64,000 nucleotides of DNA from Arenibacter sp. ARW7G5Y1 (GTDB lineage Bacteria; Bacteroidota; Bacteroidia; Flavobacteriales; Flavobacteriaceae), in assembly GCF_003201775.1 (NCBI RefSeq), contig NZ_QJJZ01000019.1, positions 26,525 to 90,524 on the forward strand, read 5' to 3'. The notes below the pieces were generated by a model, which worked only from the letters and a program-made list of their open reading frames with translations, was not told where the DNA came from and did no database searches. Position numbers and translations under genes: made by a program. How positions within the stretch are numbered: the stretch's first letter is position 1; every line of letters begins with the position of its first letter. This document shows positions 37,439-46,137 of the stretch, piece by piece.

Positions 37439-38626
37439 TTAATTAAATCGATGTCTGGTGACTATACTTTTTAATTTAGCCTTTAAATCTTCCCCTGCGT
37501 CGTAAACCATTTGTTCATTGCTGGGGAAGGGTACCGCAGAAAGTTGTAATAATGGGACCATATCTTCCTCAAGGGCACTTGTGTCGCCGTTGTGTTTGGC
37601 ATAAACGTGGTTAAAGACGAATTGACTGGCCAAGGGGTATGAATTGATTTGCTGTTGATTGTGTAAATCCCAAAAGCTCACATTTCCGATTACTTCCACC
37701 GACTTCAGCTGGGTGAATTGATAAAAATTACATTTGACGGTTTTAAATTTGTCGATCTTTATTTTGTTTCCCAAGCTGTCCTTTAGCACTTCCCCGTTGG
37801 GGTTTGTGGCGTACTTATAACCATCCTTGATCTGTTTTTCCTTGGAGATCTGTTTTTCGGTTAGCTGTTCCGGACTAATATTGATGTTTCTGAACGCTAC
37901 CTGCATTTCATAATCATACTTAATATTCTCCAGGGCGTTGGTGTGGTAAACGGTCCATAGGTCGTTTAACCCGTACGTATTAAAGTTTAACAGTTCTTGC
38001 TCCAAACGATTGGGCACTATTTGTTCGGAATCATTGATCATTACTACCTGAACGTAATCCAGGCCTTTGGTATGGGCTTCCTCCAGCTTAACCTGTGTAT
38101 CCTTGTAATTGGGGTTTATCTCGTTTAAATACGAAAATTGATCAAATGCCTTTCTAAAATCTTCCTTGTTCTGACCTGTTTTTAATAGGGCGGTGGCACT
38201 GTTGTACAAATAGTCCGACAATTCACGTTTAGACTTTATTATTTCCTCATCATAATCCTTAAATGTAAATCGGGCATCCCTATTTTCGTCGTACAGTTTC
38301 AGTGGCAATAAGGGTTTTATACGTTCTTGGATGGCTTTCAGGTTCTGGTATCCATTAAAAATAATTTCATGGTTGGCCGGATTGTTATCCTTCTTCAGGA
38401 AAGCGATCTGCTGAAGTTCACGTTCTGTATTCTTTTTATAGGCCTCCTCCAACATTTGAATGTAGGGCTGATTGGATTTCTTGGTTTTATTTTCGGCAAT
38501 GTTTTTCAGTGCGGTATTTATGGCGTTGCCATAATTACCCATATTTAGGGCTTCCTGTGTTTTTTTGACTCCTCCACAAGAGATTAAAAAAAACAGCATC
38601 AACGAGGTGAGTAATAATTGTTTCAT
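37439..38626 (-). CDS. lipoprotein of unknown function
   Basis: 395 residues from the start at 38626, which gives a lipoprotein signal (MKQLLLTSLMLFFLISCGG); an in-frame ATG 12 codons earlier is less likely. The mature part is helical, with TPR-like spacing at ALNMGNYGNAINTALKNIAE and ALLKTGQNKEDFRKAFDQF, so it may be a scaffolding protein of the outer-membrane periplasmic face. I do not recognise the family beyond seeing similar proteins in Bacteroidota. It follows fahA by about 110 bp on the same strand. Confidence 0.78.
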   Translation of the reverse strand: MKQLLLTSLMLFFLISCGGVKKTQEALNMGNYGNAINTALKNIAENKTKKSNQPYIQMLEEAYKKNTERELQQIAFLKKDNNPANHEIIFNGYQNLKAIQERIKPLLPLKLYDENRDARFTFKDYDEEIIKSKRELSDYLYNSATALLKTGQNKEDFRKAFDQFSYLNEINPNYKDTQVKLEEAHTKGLDYVQVVMINDSEQIVPNRLEQELLNFNTYGLNDLWTVYHTNALENIKYDYEMQVAFRNINISPEQLTEKQISKEKQIKDGYKYATNPNGEVLKDSLGNKIKIDKFKTVKCNFYQFTQLKSVEVIGNVSFWDLHNQQQINSYPLASQFVFNHVYAKHNGDTSALEEDMVPLLQLSAVPFPSNEQMVYDAGEDLKAKLKSIVTRHRFN

Positions 38627-38739
38627 AACGTTTGGTTTAAAAATATTTTGGATATAGTTCAATAGCTATGCCAAAATAGTTCTATACACCAACGTTAAAC
38701 TATTCGGTATCGTACAAACGGGGGTATTTTTTTGGGATA

Positions 38740-40029
38740 TTATTTCTTCTTTTGCTGGAATACCGGCAGTAATTTGGTGGAGACTTCCCCGAAACCAATT
38801 CGCACCTTATCCTTTTTGCAATAACCGGTTATGGTCACAGTGTCATAATCTTCAATGAATTTTCTTGTGGACCCGTCCTCCAAGGTCAGGGGCTTTTCCC
38901 CACGCCAGGTAAGCTCCAACATGGAGCCATAAGTATCAGGGGTTGGACCGGAGATAGTACCACTGCCCATCATGTCACCACTATTCACTTTACAACCATT
39001 TATGGTATGGTGGGCCAATTGTTGGGCCATGGTCCAATACATATACTTAAAGTTGGAACGGGTAACGGTAGTGGCCTTGCTGCCTTCGGGCTTTATGGAT
39101 ACTTCTAAATTTATATCAAAACCTTTTTTTCCGGTCTGTTGTAGATAGGGCAGGGGTGTGGGGGTTTGTGCCGGACTAGCTATCCTGAAAGGTTCAAGGG
39201 CGTCGAGGGTTACGATCCAGGGCGAAATGGAGGATGCAAAATTTTTGGCCAGAAAGGGACCTAAAGGAACGTATTCCCATTTTTGAATATCCCTAGCACT
39301 CCAATCGTTAAAAAGTACCATGCCAAATATGTAATTTTCAGCCTCCTCGACCGGAATAGGTTCTCCCAAAACGTTGGCATCTGTGGTAATAAATGCCATT
39401 TCCAGTTCAAAATCCACTAATTTGGAAGGGCCAAAAATAGGTTGTTCCTCCCCGGCAGGTAGGGTTTGTCCCATGGGTCTTCTAACCGAGGTGCCACTGG
39501 GTACGATAGATGAGCTTCTTCCGTGATATCCTACCGGTATGTGCAACCAATTGGGAAGTAGCGCATTCTCTGGGTCCCTAAACATTTTGCCAACATTGGT
39601 CGCATGTTCCTTACTGGAGTAAAAGTCCGTGTAATCCCCTATTTGAACTGGAAGCTGCATCTCTATTTCGTCCATGGTAAAAAGAACAATATTTTTGTGT
39701 TCTTCATTGTTCTTTAGATCGTTGTTGTTGATATCGAATATTTCGCTGATCCTGTTTCGGACCAAGCGCCAGGTCTTTTTGCCGTCGGATATAAAGTCGT
39801 TAAGAGTGTCCTGTAAAAAAATATCATCGGTTAATGGAATGTCCTTAAAATAACCCAATTGATGCAATGCCCCTAGATCTATTGCGTAATCACCAATTCG
39901 TGAGCCTATAGTGATAATGTCATCTCTGGTCAGGAAAACTCCAAAAGGGATATTCTGAATGGGGAAATCAGAATTGATGGGTACCGGTAACCATGTTTTT
40001 TTTTCTGGATTATTAGTTTTTAATGGCAT
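38740..40029 (-). CDS. fahA: fumarylacetoacetase
   Basis: 429 residues, the usual size. The N-terminal SH3-like domain (LPVPINSDFPIQNIPFGVF) leads into the catalytic FAH domain: PVGYHGRSSSIVPSG, VDFELEMAFI, FNDWSARDIQKWEYVPLGPF and NSGDMMGSGTISGP. It splits fumarylacetoacetate to fumarate and acetoacetate, the last step of tyrosine breakdown. It is divergent from glyA; a 21-bp inverted repeat lies in front of it. Confidence 0.96.
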   Translation of the reverse strand: MPLKTNNPEKKTWLPVPINSDFPIQNIPFGVFLTRDDIITIGSRIGDYAIDLGALHQLGYFKDIPLTDDIFLQDTLNDFISDGKKTWRLVRNRISEIFDINNNDLKNNEEHKNIVLFTMDEIEMQLPVQIGDYTDFYSSKEHATNVGKMFRDPENALLPNWLHIPVGYHGRSSSIVPSGTSVRRPMGQTLPAGEEQPIFGPSKLVDFELEMAFITTDANVLGEPIPVEEAENYIFGMVLFNDWSARDIQKWEYVPLGPFLAKNFASSISPWIVTLDALEPFRIASPAQTPTPLPYLQQTGKKGFDINLEVSIKPEGSKATTVTRSNFKYMYWTMAQQLAHHTINGCKVNSGDMMGSGTISGPTPDTYGSMLELTWRGEKPLTLEDGSTRKFIEDYDTVTITGYCKKDKVRIGFGEVSTKLLPVFQQKKK

Positions 40030-40049
40030 TTTCGAGTTGTTAACTTGTG

Positions 40050-40070
40050 TTTGATAAATATCTTATCAAA
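40050..40070. promoter_or_regulatory. inverted repeat between fahA and glyA, possible operator
   Basis: TTTGATAA and TTATCAAA are perfect 8-bp arms separated by ATATC. The element lies 20 bp upstream of the fahA start, in the divergent promoter region, where a repressor or activator dimer could bind. No T-tract argues for a terminator role. Confidence 0.5.
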
Positions 40071-40106
40071 TATATTATTTTCTAGGAATTAACGGTCGGC
40101 AATTCG

Positions 40107-40114
40107 TATTTTTG
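40107..40114 (+). promoter_or_regulatory. candidate -7 element of glyA promoter
   Basis: TATTTTTG matches the Bacteroidota -7 consensus and lies 26 bp before the glyA ATG. No good -33 box is visible. Confidence 0.45.
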
Positions 40115-40140
40115 CACATTATTTAATAGAATATTACTTT

Positions 40141-41415
40141 ATGCAACGCGACAATCAAATTTTTGAACTAATTGAGGCGGAAAAGGAACGCCAAATAGAT
40201 GGAATTGAACTAATTGCTTCCGAGAATTTCACTAGTCCCCAGGTAATGGAGGCTGCGGGATCGGTATTGACCAACAAATATGCAGAAGGATATCCTGGCA
40301 AGCGCTATTATGGAGGTTGTGAAGTAGTGGACAAGATAGAGCAATTGGCCATTGACAGGGCTAAACAATTATTTGGAGCGGCATATGCCAATGTTCAACC
40401 ACACTCAGGTTCACAGGCCAATGCTTCCGTATATCATGCATGTCTAAAGCCAGGGGATACCATTCTTGGATTTGATCTGTCGCATGGTGGTCATTTAACC
40501 CATGGTTCTCCCGTAAATTTTTCGGGTAGATTGTACAATCCTGTATTTTATGGGGTAGACGAGGAGACGGGTGTGCTTAACTACGATAAAATTCAGGCCA
40601 TAGCCAAGAAAGAGCAACCTAAGCTTATTATAGCGGGGGCATCTGCTTATTCCAGGGATATGGATTTTAAAAAATTCAGGGAAATTGCGGATAGTGTAGG
40701 GGCTATACTTTTGGCCGACATATCCCATCCGGCGGGACTCATTGCAAAAGGAATTCTTAACGATCCAATACCACATTGCCATATAGTAACCACAACTACG
40801 CACAAAACTTTGCGTGGTCCAAGGGGGGGACTTATATTGATGGGTGAAGATTTCGACAATCCTTTCGGGATCAAGTTAAAGAACGGTTCTTTGAGAAAAA
40901 TGTCCGCTTTATTGGATTTGGCAGTTTTTCCAGGCAATCAGGGGGGGCCGTTGGAGCACATCATTGCAGCAAAAGCAATTGCCTTTGGGGAGGCTTTGAC
41001 CGACGAGTTCTTGCATTATATGCTTCAAGTAAAGAAAAATGCTGCGGCCATGGCAAGCGCATTTGTGGATAAAGGGTATAAAATTATTTCTGGCGGCACG
41101 GATAACCATATGATGCTTATTGATCTTCGAAATAAGAATATTACGGGGAAAGATGCTGAAAATGCTTTGGTAAAAGCCGATATTACCGCCAATAAGAATA
41201 TGGTTCCCTTTGATGATAAATCTCCTTTTGTGACCAGTGGTATACGTTTTGGTACGGCCGCGATAACTACGAGAGGTTTAAAAGAGGACCAAATGAAGCT
41301 TATTGTAGATTTAATAGATCAGGTGATAATGAATCCTGAAGATGGGAAGATTATTGATGCCGTTAGGGAAAAAGTAAATGGCCTAATGCATTCCAGAGCG
41401 TTGTTTAACGCTTAA
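40141..41415 (+). CDS. glyA: serine hydroxymethyltransferase
   Basis: 424 residues, the normal length. Motifs are [20 protein letters not shown], the [17 protein letters not shown] segment, [12 protein letters not shown] and the PLP-lysine motif [14 protein letters not shown]. It interconverts serine and glycine and charges tetrahydrofolate with a one-carbon unit. A long hairpin terminator follows at 41431-41498. Confidence 0.97.
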   Translation: MQRDNQIFELIEAEKERQIDGIELIASENFTSPQVMEAAGSVLTNKYAEGYPGKRYYGGCEVVDKIEQLAIDRAKQLFGAAYANVQPHSGSQANASVYHACLKPGDTILGFDLSHGGHLTHGSPVNFSGRLYNPVFYGVDEETGVLNYDKIQAIAKKEQPKLIIAGASAYSRDMDFKKFREIADSVGAILLADISHPAGLIAKGILNDPIPHCHIVTTTTHKTLRGPRGGLILMGEDFDNPFGIKLKNGSLRKMSALLDLAVFPGNQGGPLEHIIAAKAIAFGEALTDEFLHYMLQVKKNAAAMASAFVDKGYKIISGGTDNHMMLIDLRNKNITGKDAENALVKADITANKNMVPFDDKSPFVTSGIRFGTAAITTRGLKEDQMKLIVDLIDQVIMNPEDGKIIDAVREKVNGLMHSRALFNA

Positions 41416-41430
41416 TATAGACTTAAAATG

Positions 41431-41498
41431 CTGTCCAGAAAGAAATACGGTCAGGTCTTAAATATTTAGACTTCGTTACTTTTTGGACAGTTTTTTTT
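41431..41498 (+). terminator. probable terminator after glyA
   Basis: CTGTCCAGAAAG pairs with CTTTTTGGACAG across a loop of about 40 bases, and eight T residues follow. The large loop contains its own small AT-rich palindrome. Confidence 0.7.
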
Positions 41499-41512
41499 TA
41501 TGACCAAATTCC

Positions 41513-42184
41513 TTATTCACTAAGGATTTGAATGTCTCCAAAGATAATGGTTTTGGAGTTTAGGTCATAAATGCCCGCTTCTTCGGTTTGGTCATAATAC
41601 ATTCCCCAAAATCCAAAATAGTCGTTAGTAGTGTTGTTGTCTGAAACAATATTTTTTAATTTGGCATCGCTCTCCAGGGTATCCTCTTCAAATACGGGAA
41701 TAAATACTTCGAAGGGGGTCTCACTCAGCCCTTTTGTATAGTATACCTTGTGGTTGATGAGTTCCGTAAAGATATTTTCCAACTGGTCCACAATACTCTG
41801 ATCGTAAATTTTGCTGATGAGTATGGTAGTGTCTGTCAATGATATGGTTAGTTCACTTATATCTATGGTAATTCCGTTCAGTTCTTTAAGTTCGGAATAG
41901 GCCAATAGGAATAATATCGTCTTTTCCTCATCGGATTTTTTTGGGGGACCGTTGCAAGGTGATGGCTTATTTATATAAAATAATGCTTCATCCAGACTTA
42001 GGTTGCATCTAAGGTCTATGATCAAATTGGCGGACTCTTCCTTTGGGCCGTAATTACCGATACTGACCTCTGCAAAAAAATGCTTTTCCAAACTTCTTCT
42101 AAAAGCTTCCAAACCAATAATATGGTCGGTGCTTTGTGTTCCAATTTTTGGATTATTGAAAAATTCGTTTCCCGATTTAGACAT
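41513..42184 (-). CDS. hypothetical protein
   Basis: 223 residues, acidic, with no signal peptide or membrane segment, so probably cytoplasmic. I do not recognise it. It has alternating helical and strand-like segments (EAFRRSLEKHFFAEVSIG; ITIDISELTISLTDTTILI; KVYYTKGLSETPFEVFIPVF) and ends with TIIFGDIQILSE. It stands alone: terminators lie on both sides (glyA's and that of the two-component operon). Codon use looks like that of its neighbours. Confidence 0.7.
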   Translation of the reverse strand: MSKSGNEFFNNPKIGTQSTDHIIGLEAFRRSLEKHFFAEVSIGNYGPKEESANLIIDLRCNLSLDEALFYINKPSPCNGPPKKSDEEKTILFLLAYSELKELNGITIDISELTISLTDTTILISKIYDQSIVDQLENIFTELINHKVYYTKGLSETPFEVFIPVFEEDTLESDAKLKNIVSDNNTTNDYFGFWGMYYDQTEEAGIYDLNSKTIIFGDIQILSE

Positions 42185-42248
42185 CCTAAAAGTAATTAAT
42201 TAACAAACTTGTGTCAAAATTAGGCTAATGCTTTGTCCTTAATTCGAT

Positions 42249-42275
42249 AAAAACCTTAGAAAAAATAAGGTTTTA
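42249..42275 (-). terminator. terminator of the TPR-kinase/regulator operon
   Basis: AAAACCTTA pairs perfectly with TAAGGTTTT over a 7-base loop; on the minus strand a T-run follows. It lies about 165 bp past the response regulator stop. The 255-bp gap between 42185 and 42439 shows nothing else. Confidence 0.7.
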
Positions 42276-42439
42276 ATGTAAATAGGGTGTATTCGTCGAA
42301 AAAGTATACGTTGAATGGTAAAGAGGTGTGTTCAACGTCTTAAATGGAGCGCAATAAAGGTGTCTGACAATATTTTTTGGCAATTCTGGACAGTAAAGTT
42401 AAAAAGGGCTGATAAAGTGGAAAAACAGCAAGGATTTGA

Positions 42440-43108
42440 TTACAGAAATCCTCTGTTTCGTGCTTCATGGACCAGGGCCAAGTCGTTTTGTTTTTCTACA
42501 CCAAAAATCACCTTTAGCTGTCTTTTTCTGTTTTCTATCCCTGCCAGCGACAAGTTTATAAAATCTACCATGTCTTTTGTTCTGGTGCCAATGGAAACAT
42601 GATAGAGTATTTTTTTGTCATTATCGTCCAATAAAAGATCATTGGACACCTTTTTTCTAATGGCCATCAAGGCTTTCTGACTATAATAGGGGGGTGAACT
42701 GATTACGCCTCTGACCATGGCAATAAGGGATTTCTCATCCACTTCGGATTTCACCATATAGCCATCGGGGTTCACATTCTTTAGAATACTGTTTATTCTG
42801 TAATTATCACTGAATGAGGACATGAATACAATTTTTGTATCGGGGATTATCTTTCTAGCGAAAATACCTAGGTCCTCTCCGGTTCGGGGTTCCTCCAAAT
42901 GGGTTTCTGTTAATTGTACATCCAACAATAAAAGGTCATATTTGAAAGATCTGGCCGAATCCTCTATTTTTTGTTTTCCAATTTCAAAAGTATTGGCCGC
43001 TTCCACCTTTATCTGAAATTCTTCAAATTCGGCAGCCTCCAAAAGATATTTATATCCAGTAGTAATCATTTCATGATCATCCACCGTTAAGACTCTTAAA
43101 GTTCTCAT
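42440..43108 (-). CDS. NarL/LuxR-type response regulator
   Basis: 222 residues. The receiver has VLTVDDHEMITTGY, the phosphoacceptor in DLLLLDVQLTE, MSSFSDN and the Lys in GYMVKSEVDE. A C-terminal LuxR-like helix-turn-helix (DKKILYHVSIGTRTKDMVDFINLSLAGIENRKRQLKV-type spacing, recognition helix around SLAGIENRK) is divergent but in the right place. Its kinase partner lies 24 bp upstream, and a terminator follows at 42249-42275. Confidence 0.87.
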   Translation of the reverse strand: MRTLRVLTVDDHEMITTGYKYLLEAAEFEEFQIKVEAANTFEIGKQKIEDSARSFKYDLLLLDVQLTETHLEEPRTGEDLGIFARKIIPDTKIVFMSSFSDNYRINSILKNVNPDGYMVKSEVDEKSLIAMVRGVISSPPYYSQKALMAIRKKVSNDLLLDDNDKKILYHVSIGTRTKDMVDFINLSLAGIENRKRQLKVIFGVEKQNDLALVHEARNRGFL

Positions 43109-43132
43109 GCTATTATCAATTAAAATAATCTA

Positions 43133-45199
43133 TTAGACAGATAGAGGTTCCGCCTGTTCTTCCATAACACATGGGATGGTAACGATTACCTTTGTCCCCT
43201 GTCCAATTTTACTGTGGATGTCATAAGTGCCATTCAACTTTTCCAATCGGGAATTAATGTTTTTAAGTCCTATTCCTCTTTTTCCCTTCTTTTGGTCAAA
43301 ACCAACGCCGTTGTCCAATACTATAATTCGTACATGCTCCTTTTCGGATTCGAACAGTAGGTCCACCTTAGTAGCCTTTGCATGTTTTATACAATTCTGT
43401 AAACTTTCCTGTACTATTCTATATATGTTAATTTTTATATCGCCCTTTAATTGGTCCCAATCTATTCTGTTGTCGTACTTAAAATGACATTTTATTTTAG
43501 AGGAATCTTGAATTGTTTTGACCAATTCTTCAATGGACACTATAAAGTTATGAATTTTTTCTTGCGATGCTCTGCTTAATTCATGGGAAATTGTACGGAT
43601 TTCTTCCTCCAAACCTTGTAATTTTTTAAGTAGGTCACTGCGTTTTAGAACGGAATCGGAATCGGTTTTATTGTTAAGTCCGGAAAGAATTAAACGGATA
43701 CCCAACATTTGCCCTAAAATACCGTCATGTAACTCCTCTGAAATCCGTTTCTTTTCCAGTTGTTTACCTTCTTCTACCTTTTTGTTTTGGGCCAGTAATA
43801 AATTAAATATTTCCTGATTGGCCTTCTGCTGTGCCTGTTCAAATCTCAATTTTTGATTTTTACGGCGTTGATCTATGGTAATCAATATAAATGCTGCAAG
43901 AACAAATAGGGCAATGGCTATCCCTATCCATAATTGGCGCTGCCGGGTCAGTAGTTCATTTTGTTCAATAAATTCATCCGTTTCGAACCGAATCCTTGTA
44001 AATTTATTTCTCGTGGTTCGTTCCTCTCGAAGCAGGCTGTCGTTTAATCTAATGTATTCCTGAGTATAACGGGCCGCATGTATGGGGTCCAGTCTTGCCA
44101 TATGCTCCAGGGATTCGAGTAGCCTAAAATTGTTCCCGGTCTGTTCAGAGACCATTTTGGATCTTAAGGCGTACTGTAAGGCCATCGCTGTATCTTTCTG
44201 ACTTAAATAGTAATTTGATATTTCGAAAAGGGTATTGGCTAAACTTCTTGGGTCATGGATACTATCCTTAATTCTTAAGGCTTTTTTAAAAGTGGAAAGT
44301 ACTTCGGTGGTGTCCCCTAGTTTGTTTTTACTGTTCGCATAGTTTGAAAGTGCTATAGCATACAATCGTGTATCAAAATGGTATATGTTATCTGTATTAA
44401 TTACTTTTTTAAATGTTTCAACGGCCGTGTTGTATTCGCCTTTATCAAGATATACTTTACCTATGTTGTTAATAATGTTAAAGCGAGTTTGATCGGACCT
44501 ATCTGTTTTGTCCAAATAGAATAGGGCCTTCTCGTAATATTCCAAAGCCTTCTCGTATTCTTTTAAAGCGTTGGTGACCGAACCCAGGTTATTATAACAT
44601 AAATATAATTGATAATATTTGTCCAAGGGTTTAAAGAACTCAATGGCTTCAATGGTAGTGACTTCACTGGCCGTGTAATCCTTGATATTGGATTGTATCC
44701 TGGCCAAATTATATAAAACTCTACCGGTAGAATAGTTATCTTTTAAGGATTTGAATATTTTCTCGGCCTCTACATAATGATAATAGGCACTATCTTGTAA
44801 GCCATTATCTTCCAAAAAGGAACCAAGATCCCAGTGATTATTGGCCAGGGCATTGGAATCTCTAATTTTTTTGGACAGGGATAGAGCTAAGTTATTGGAA
44901 CGTCTAAATTGTAAAGAGTCCCCTAACAATGCATAATAATAGGATATTCTAGAAAAATGTTTCGATTTAAGGGAGTCATTTTTTTCTTGCAAGGCTAAAT
45001 CAAAGGCCTTGGAAAGATTTTGACGATATTCCTCGTCGGAATTACTATTTTCTTGCGACAACCAGTGGGTGATACTGTCGTTGGATGGAAGTGCTCCTGA
45101 ATCTTTTGAGCGAAAGGAAGCATCCCTGCAACTGACATGCATCAGCTGTAGGAAAATCATTAATAAGAACAAGAATTTATAATTGACTTTTTTCTCCAT
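43133..45199 (-). CDS. TPR-containing sensor histidine kinase (HisKA_3 type)
   Basis: 688 residues. A signal or lipoprotein-like N-terminus (FLFLLMIFLQLMHVSC) is followed by about seven tetratricopeptide repeats in the periplasm (for example YLCYNNLGSVTNALKEYEKA and INNIGKVYLDKGEYNTAVET). A single membrane helix (LWIGIAIALFVLAAFILITI, about 423-442) leads to the kinase core, with phosphoacceptor motif RISEELHDGILGQMLG and ATPase motifs VQESLQNCIKHAKA and VLDNGVGFDQKKGKRGIGL. This is the NarX/DesK-like class common in Bacteroidota. It is cotranscribed with the regulator 24 bp downstream; the signal is unknown. Confidence 0.92.
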   Translation of the reverse strand: MEKKVNYKFLFLLMIFLQLMHVSCRDASFRSKDSGALPSNDSITHWLSQENSNSDEEYRQNLSKAFDLALQEKNDSLKSKHFSRISYYYALLGDSLQFRRSNNLALSLSKKIRDSNALANNHWDLGSFLEDNGLQDSAYYHYVEAEKIFKSLKDNYSTGRVLYNLARIQSNIKDYTASEVTTIEAIEFFKPLDKYYQLYLCYNNLGSVTNALKEYEKALEYYEKALFYLDKTDRSDQTRFNIINNIGKVYLDKGEYNTAVETFKKVINTDNIYHFDTRLYAIALSNYANSKNKLGDTTEVLSTFKKALRIKDSIHDPRSLANTLFEISNYYLSQKDTAMALQYALRSKMVSEQTGNNFRLLESLEHMARLDPIHAARYTQEYIRLNDSLLREERTTRNKFTRIRFETDEFIEQNELLTRQRQLWIGIAIALFVLAAFILITIDQRRKNQKLRFEQAQQKANQEIFNLLLAQNKKVEEGKQLEKKRISEELHDGILGQMLGIRLILSGLNNKTDSDSVLKRSDLLKKLQGLEEEIRTISHELSRASQEKIHNFIVSIEELVKTIQDSSKIKCHFKYDNRIDWDQLKGDIKINIYRIVQESLQNCIKHAKATKVDLLFESEKEHVRIIVLDNGVGFDQKKGKRGIGLKNINSRLEKLNGTYDIHSKIGQGTKVIVTIPCVMEEQAEPLSV

Positions 45200-45212
45200 G
45201 AAGGTGGAAAGA

Positions 45213-45249
45213 TAAAAAAAAAGCCCTAAACAAATTTGTTTAGGGCTTT
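45213..45249 (-). terminator. terminator after the repeat-protein gene
   Basis: AAAGCCCTAAACAAA and TTTGTTTAGGGCTTT form a perfect 30-bp palindrome; on the minus strand it runs into a long T-tract. It ends the 28-residue-repeat gene and separates its transcript from the TPR-kinase operon. Confidence 0.88.
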
Positions 45250-45303
45250 ATATTTTATAGAAGTAACTTGAACCTTTTGGCTCCTGAACTTATCTCCTTT
45301 GGC

Positions 45304-45996
45304 TTATGCAATAGCGCTGTTAACCTTTTGAAAATCAGTTGTTGCCTTGGGAGGGTCCCTTCTTTCCTTTGGTACACTATCACCATCGGTTGCAACCGCG
45401 TTGTCATTGTACTGGAAATCGATTGATGCCTTTGGAGGGTCCCTTCTTTCCTTTGGCACACTGTCACCGTCTGTGGCAACTGCATTGTCATTATACTGGA
45501 AATTATCGGTAGCCTTTGGAGGGTCCCTTCTTTCCTTTGGCACACTGTCACCGTCTGTGGCAACTGCATTGTCATTGTACTGGAAATTATCGGTAGCCTT
45601 TGGAGGGTCCCTTCTTTCCTTTGGCACACTGTCACCGTCTGTGGCTACTGCATTGTCATTGTACTGGAAATTATCGGTAGCCTTTGGAGGGTCCCTTCTT
45701 TCCTTTGGCACACTGTCGCCATCGGTGGCAACTGCATTGTCATTGTATTGGAAATTATCGGTGGCCTTTGGAGGGTCCCTTCTTTCCTTTGGCACACTGT
45801 CGCCATCGGTGGCAACTGCATTGTCATTGTATTGGAAGTCATTGGTAGCTTTGGGAGGGTCCCTTCTTTCCTTTGGAACACTATCGCCATCAGTGGCAAC
45901 TGCATTGTCAATAGTTGGAAAATTTTCTTGGATTCCCATGGCAAATAAGCCGATACTAAGAAGTACTACGGCAAACATAGATAATAATCTTTTCAT
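45304..45996 (-). CDS. secreted protein of seven near-identical 28-residue repeats
   Basis: 230 residues from the ATG at 45996; an upstream in-frame start at 46041 would bury the signal peptide. Residues 1-20 are a signal peptide (MKRLLSMFAVVLLSIGLFAM). After a 9-residue spacer, seven tandem 28-residue units fill the protein, each built round VATDGDSVPKERRDPPKA and joined by a T(D/N/I/T)(N/D)FQYN segment; the end is KVNSAIA. Units two to five are identical as protein and almost identical as DNA, with an 84-bp period. There is no Cys. The unit faintly recalls thrombospondin type-3 calcium repeats (DxDGDGVPD...CPxTPKG) but lacks their full set of acidic ligands and Cys. I do not know the family. 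A terminator follows, so it is probably monocistronic. Confidence 0.85.
   Translation of the reverse strand: MKRLLSMFAVVLLSIGLFAMGIQENFPTIDNAVATDGDSVPKERRDPPKATNDFQYNDNAVATDGDSVPKERRDPPKATDNFQYNDNAVATDGDSVPKERRDPPKATDNFQYNDNAVATDGDSVPKERRDPPKATDNFQYNDNAVATDGDSVPKERRDPPKATDNFQYNDNAVATDGDSVPKERRDPPKASIDFQYNDNAVATDGDSVPKERRDPPKATTDFQKVNSAIA
45326..45911. repeat. 84-bp tandem repeats, seven copies
   Basis: In-frame coding repeat within the secreted protein gene. The period is 84 bp, marked by the seven GGAGGGTCCC-type segments at about 45350, 45436, 45520, 45604, 45688, 45772 and 45856. The middle copies differ at only a few bases, the outer ones more, the pattern expected from recent amplification or gene conversion. 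Edges are approximate. Confidence 0.92.
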
Positions 45997-46137
45997 TTTT
46001 AGTGGTTTTCGAGGGTTAATAAGGTTTATATCTAGTGCCAAATTAACAATGAAAAGACATGAAAAAATTATGTAGGAATTATCTTTAGTATAGGTGGGAG
46101 TTCTATTAGTGAGCGTACCGTTTTTGTGAGAATTTGT

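Noticed and set aside
42315..42602. 95-codon plus-strand frame upstream of and overlapping the response regulator end
   Set aside because: About half lies antisense to the response regulator and the rest has no protein-like composition or promoter.
45347..46075. Long plus-strand open frame of 242 codons opposite the repeat protein
   Set aside because: It is a mirror of the 84-bp repeats, open only because the period is a multiple of three; the minus-strand frame has the signal peptide and terminator.
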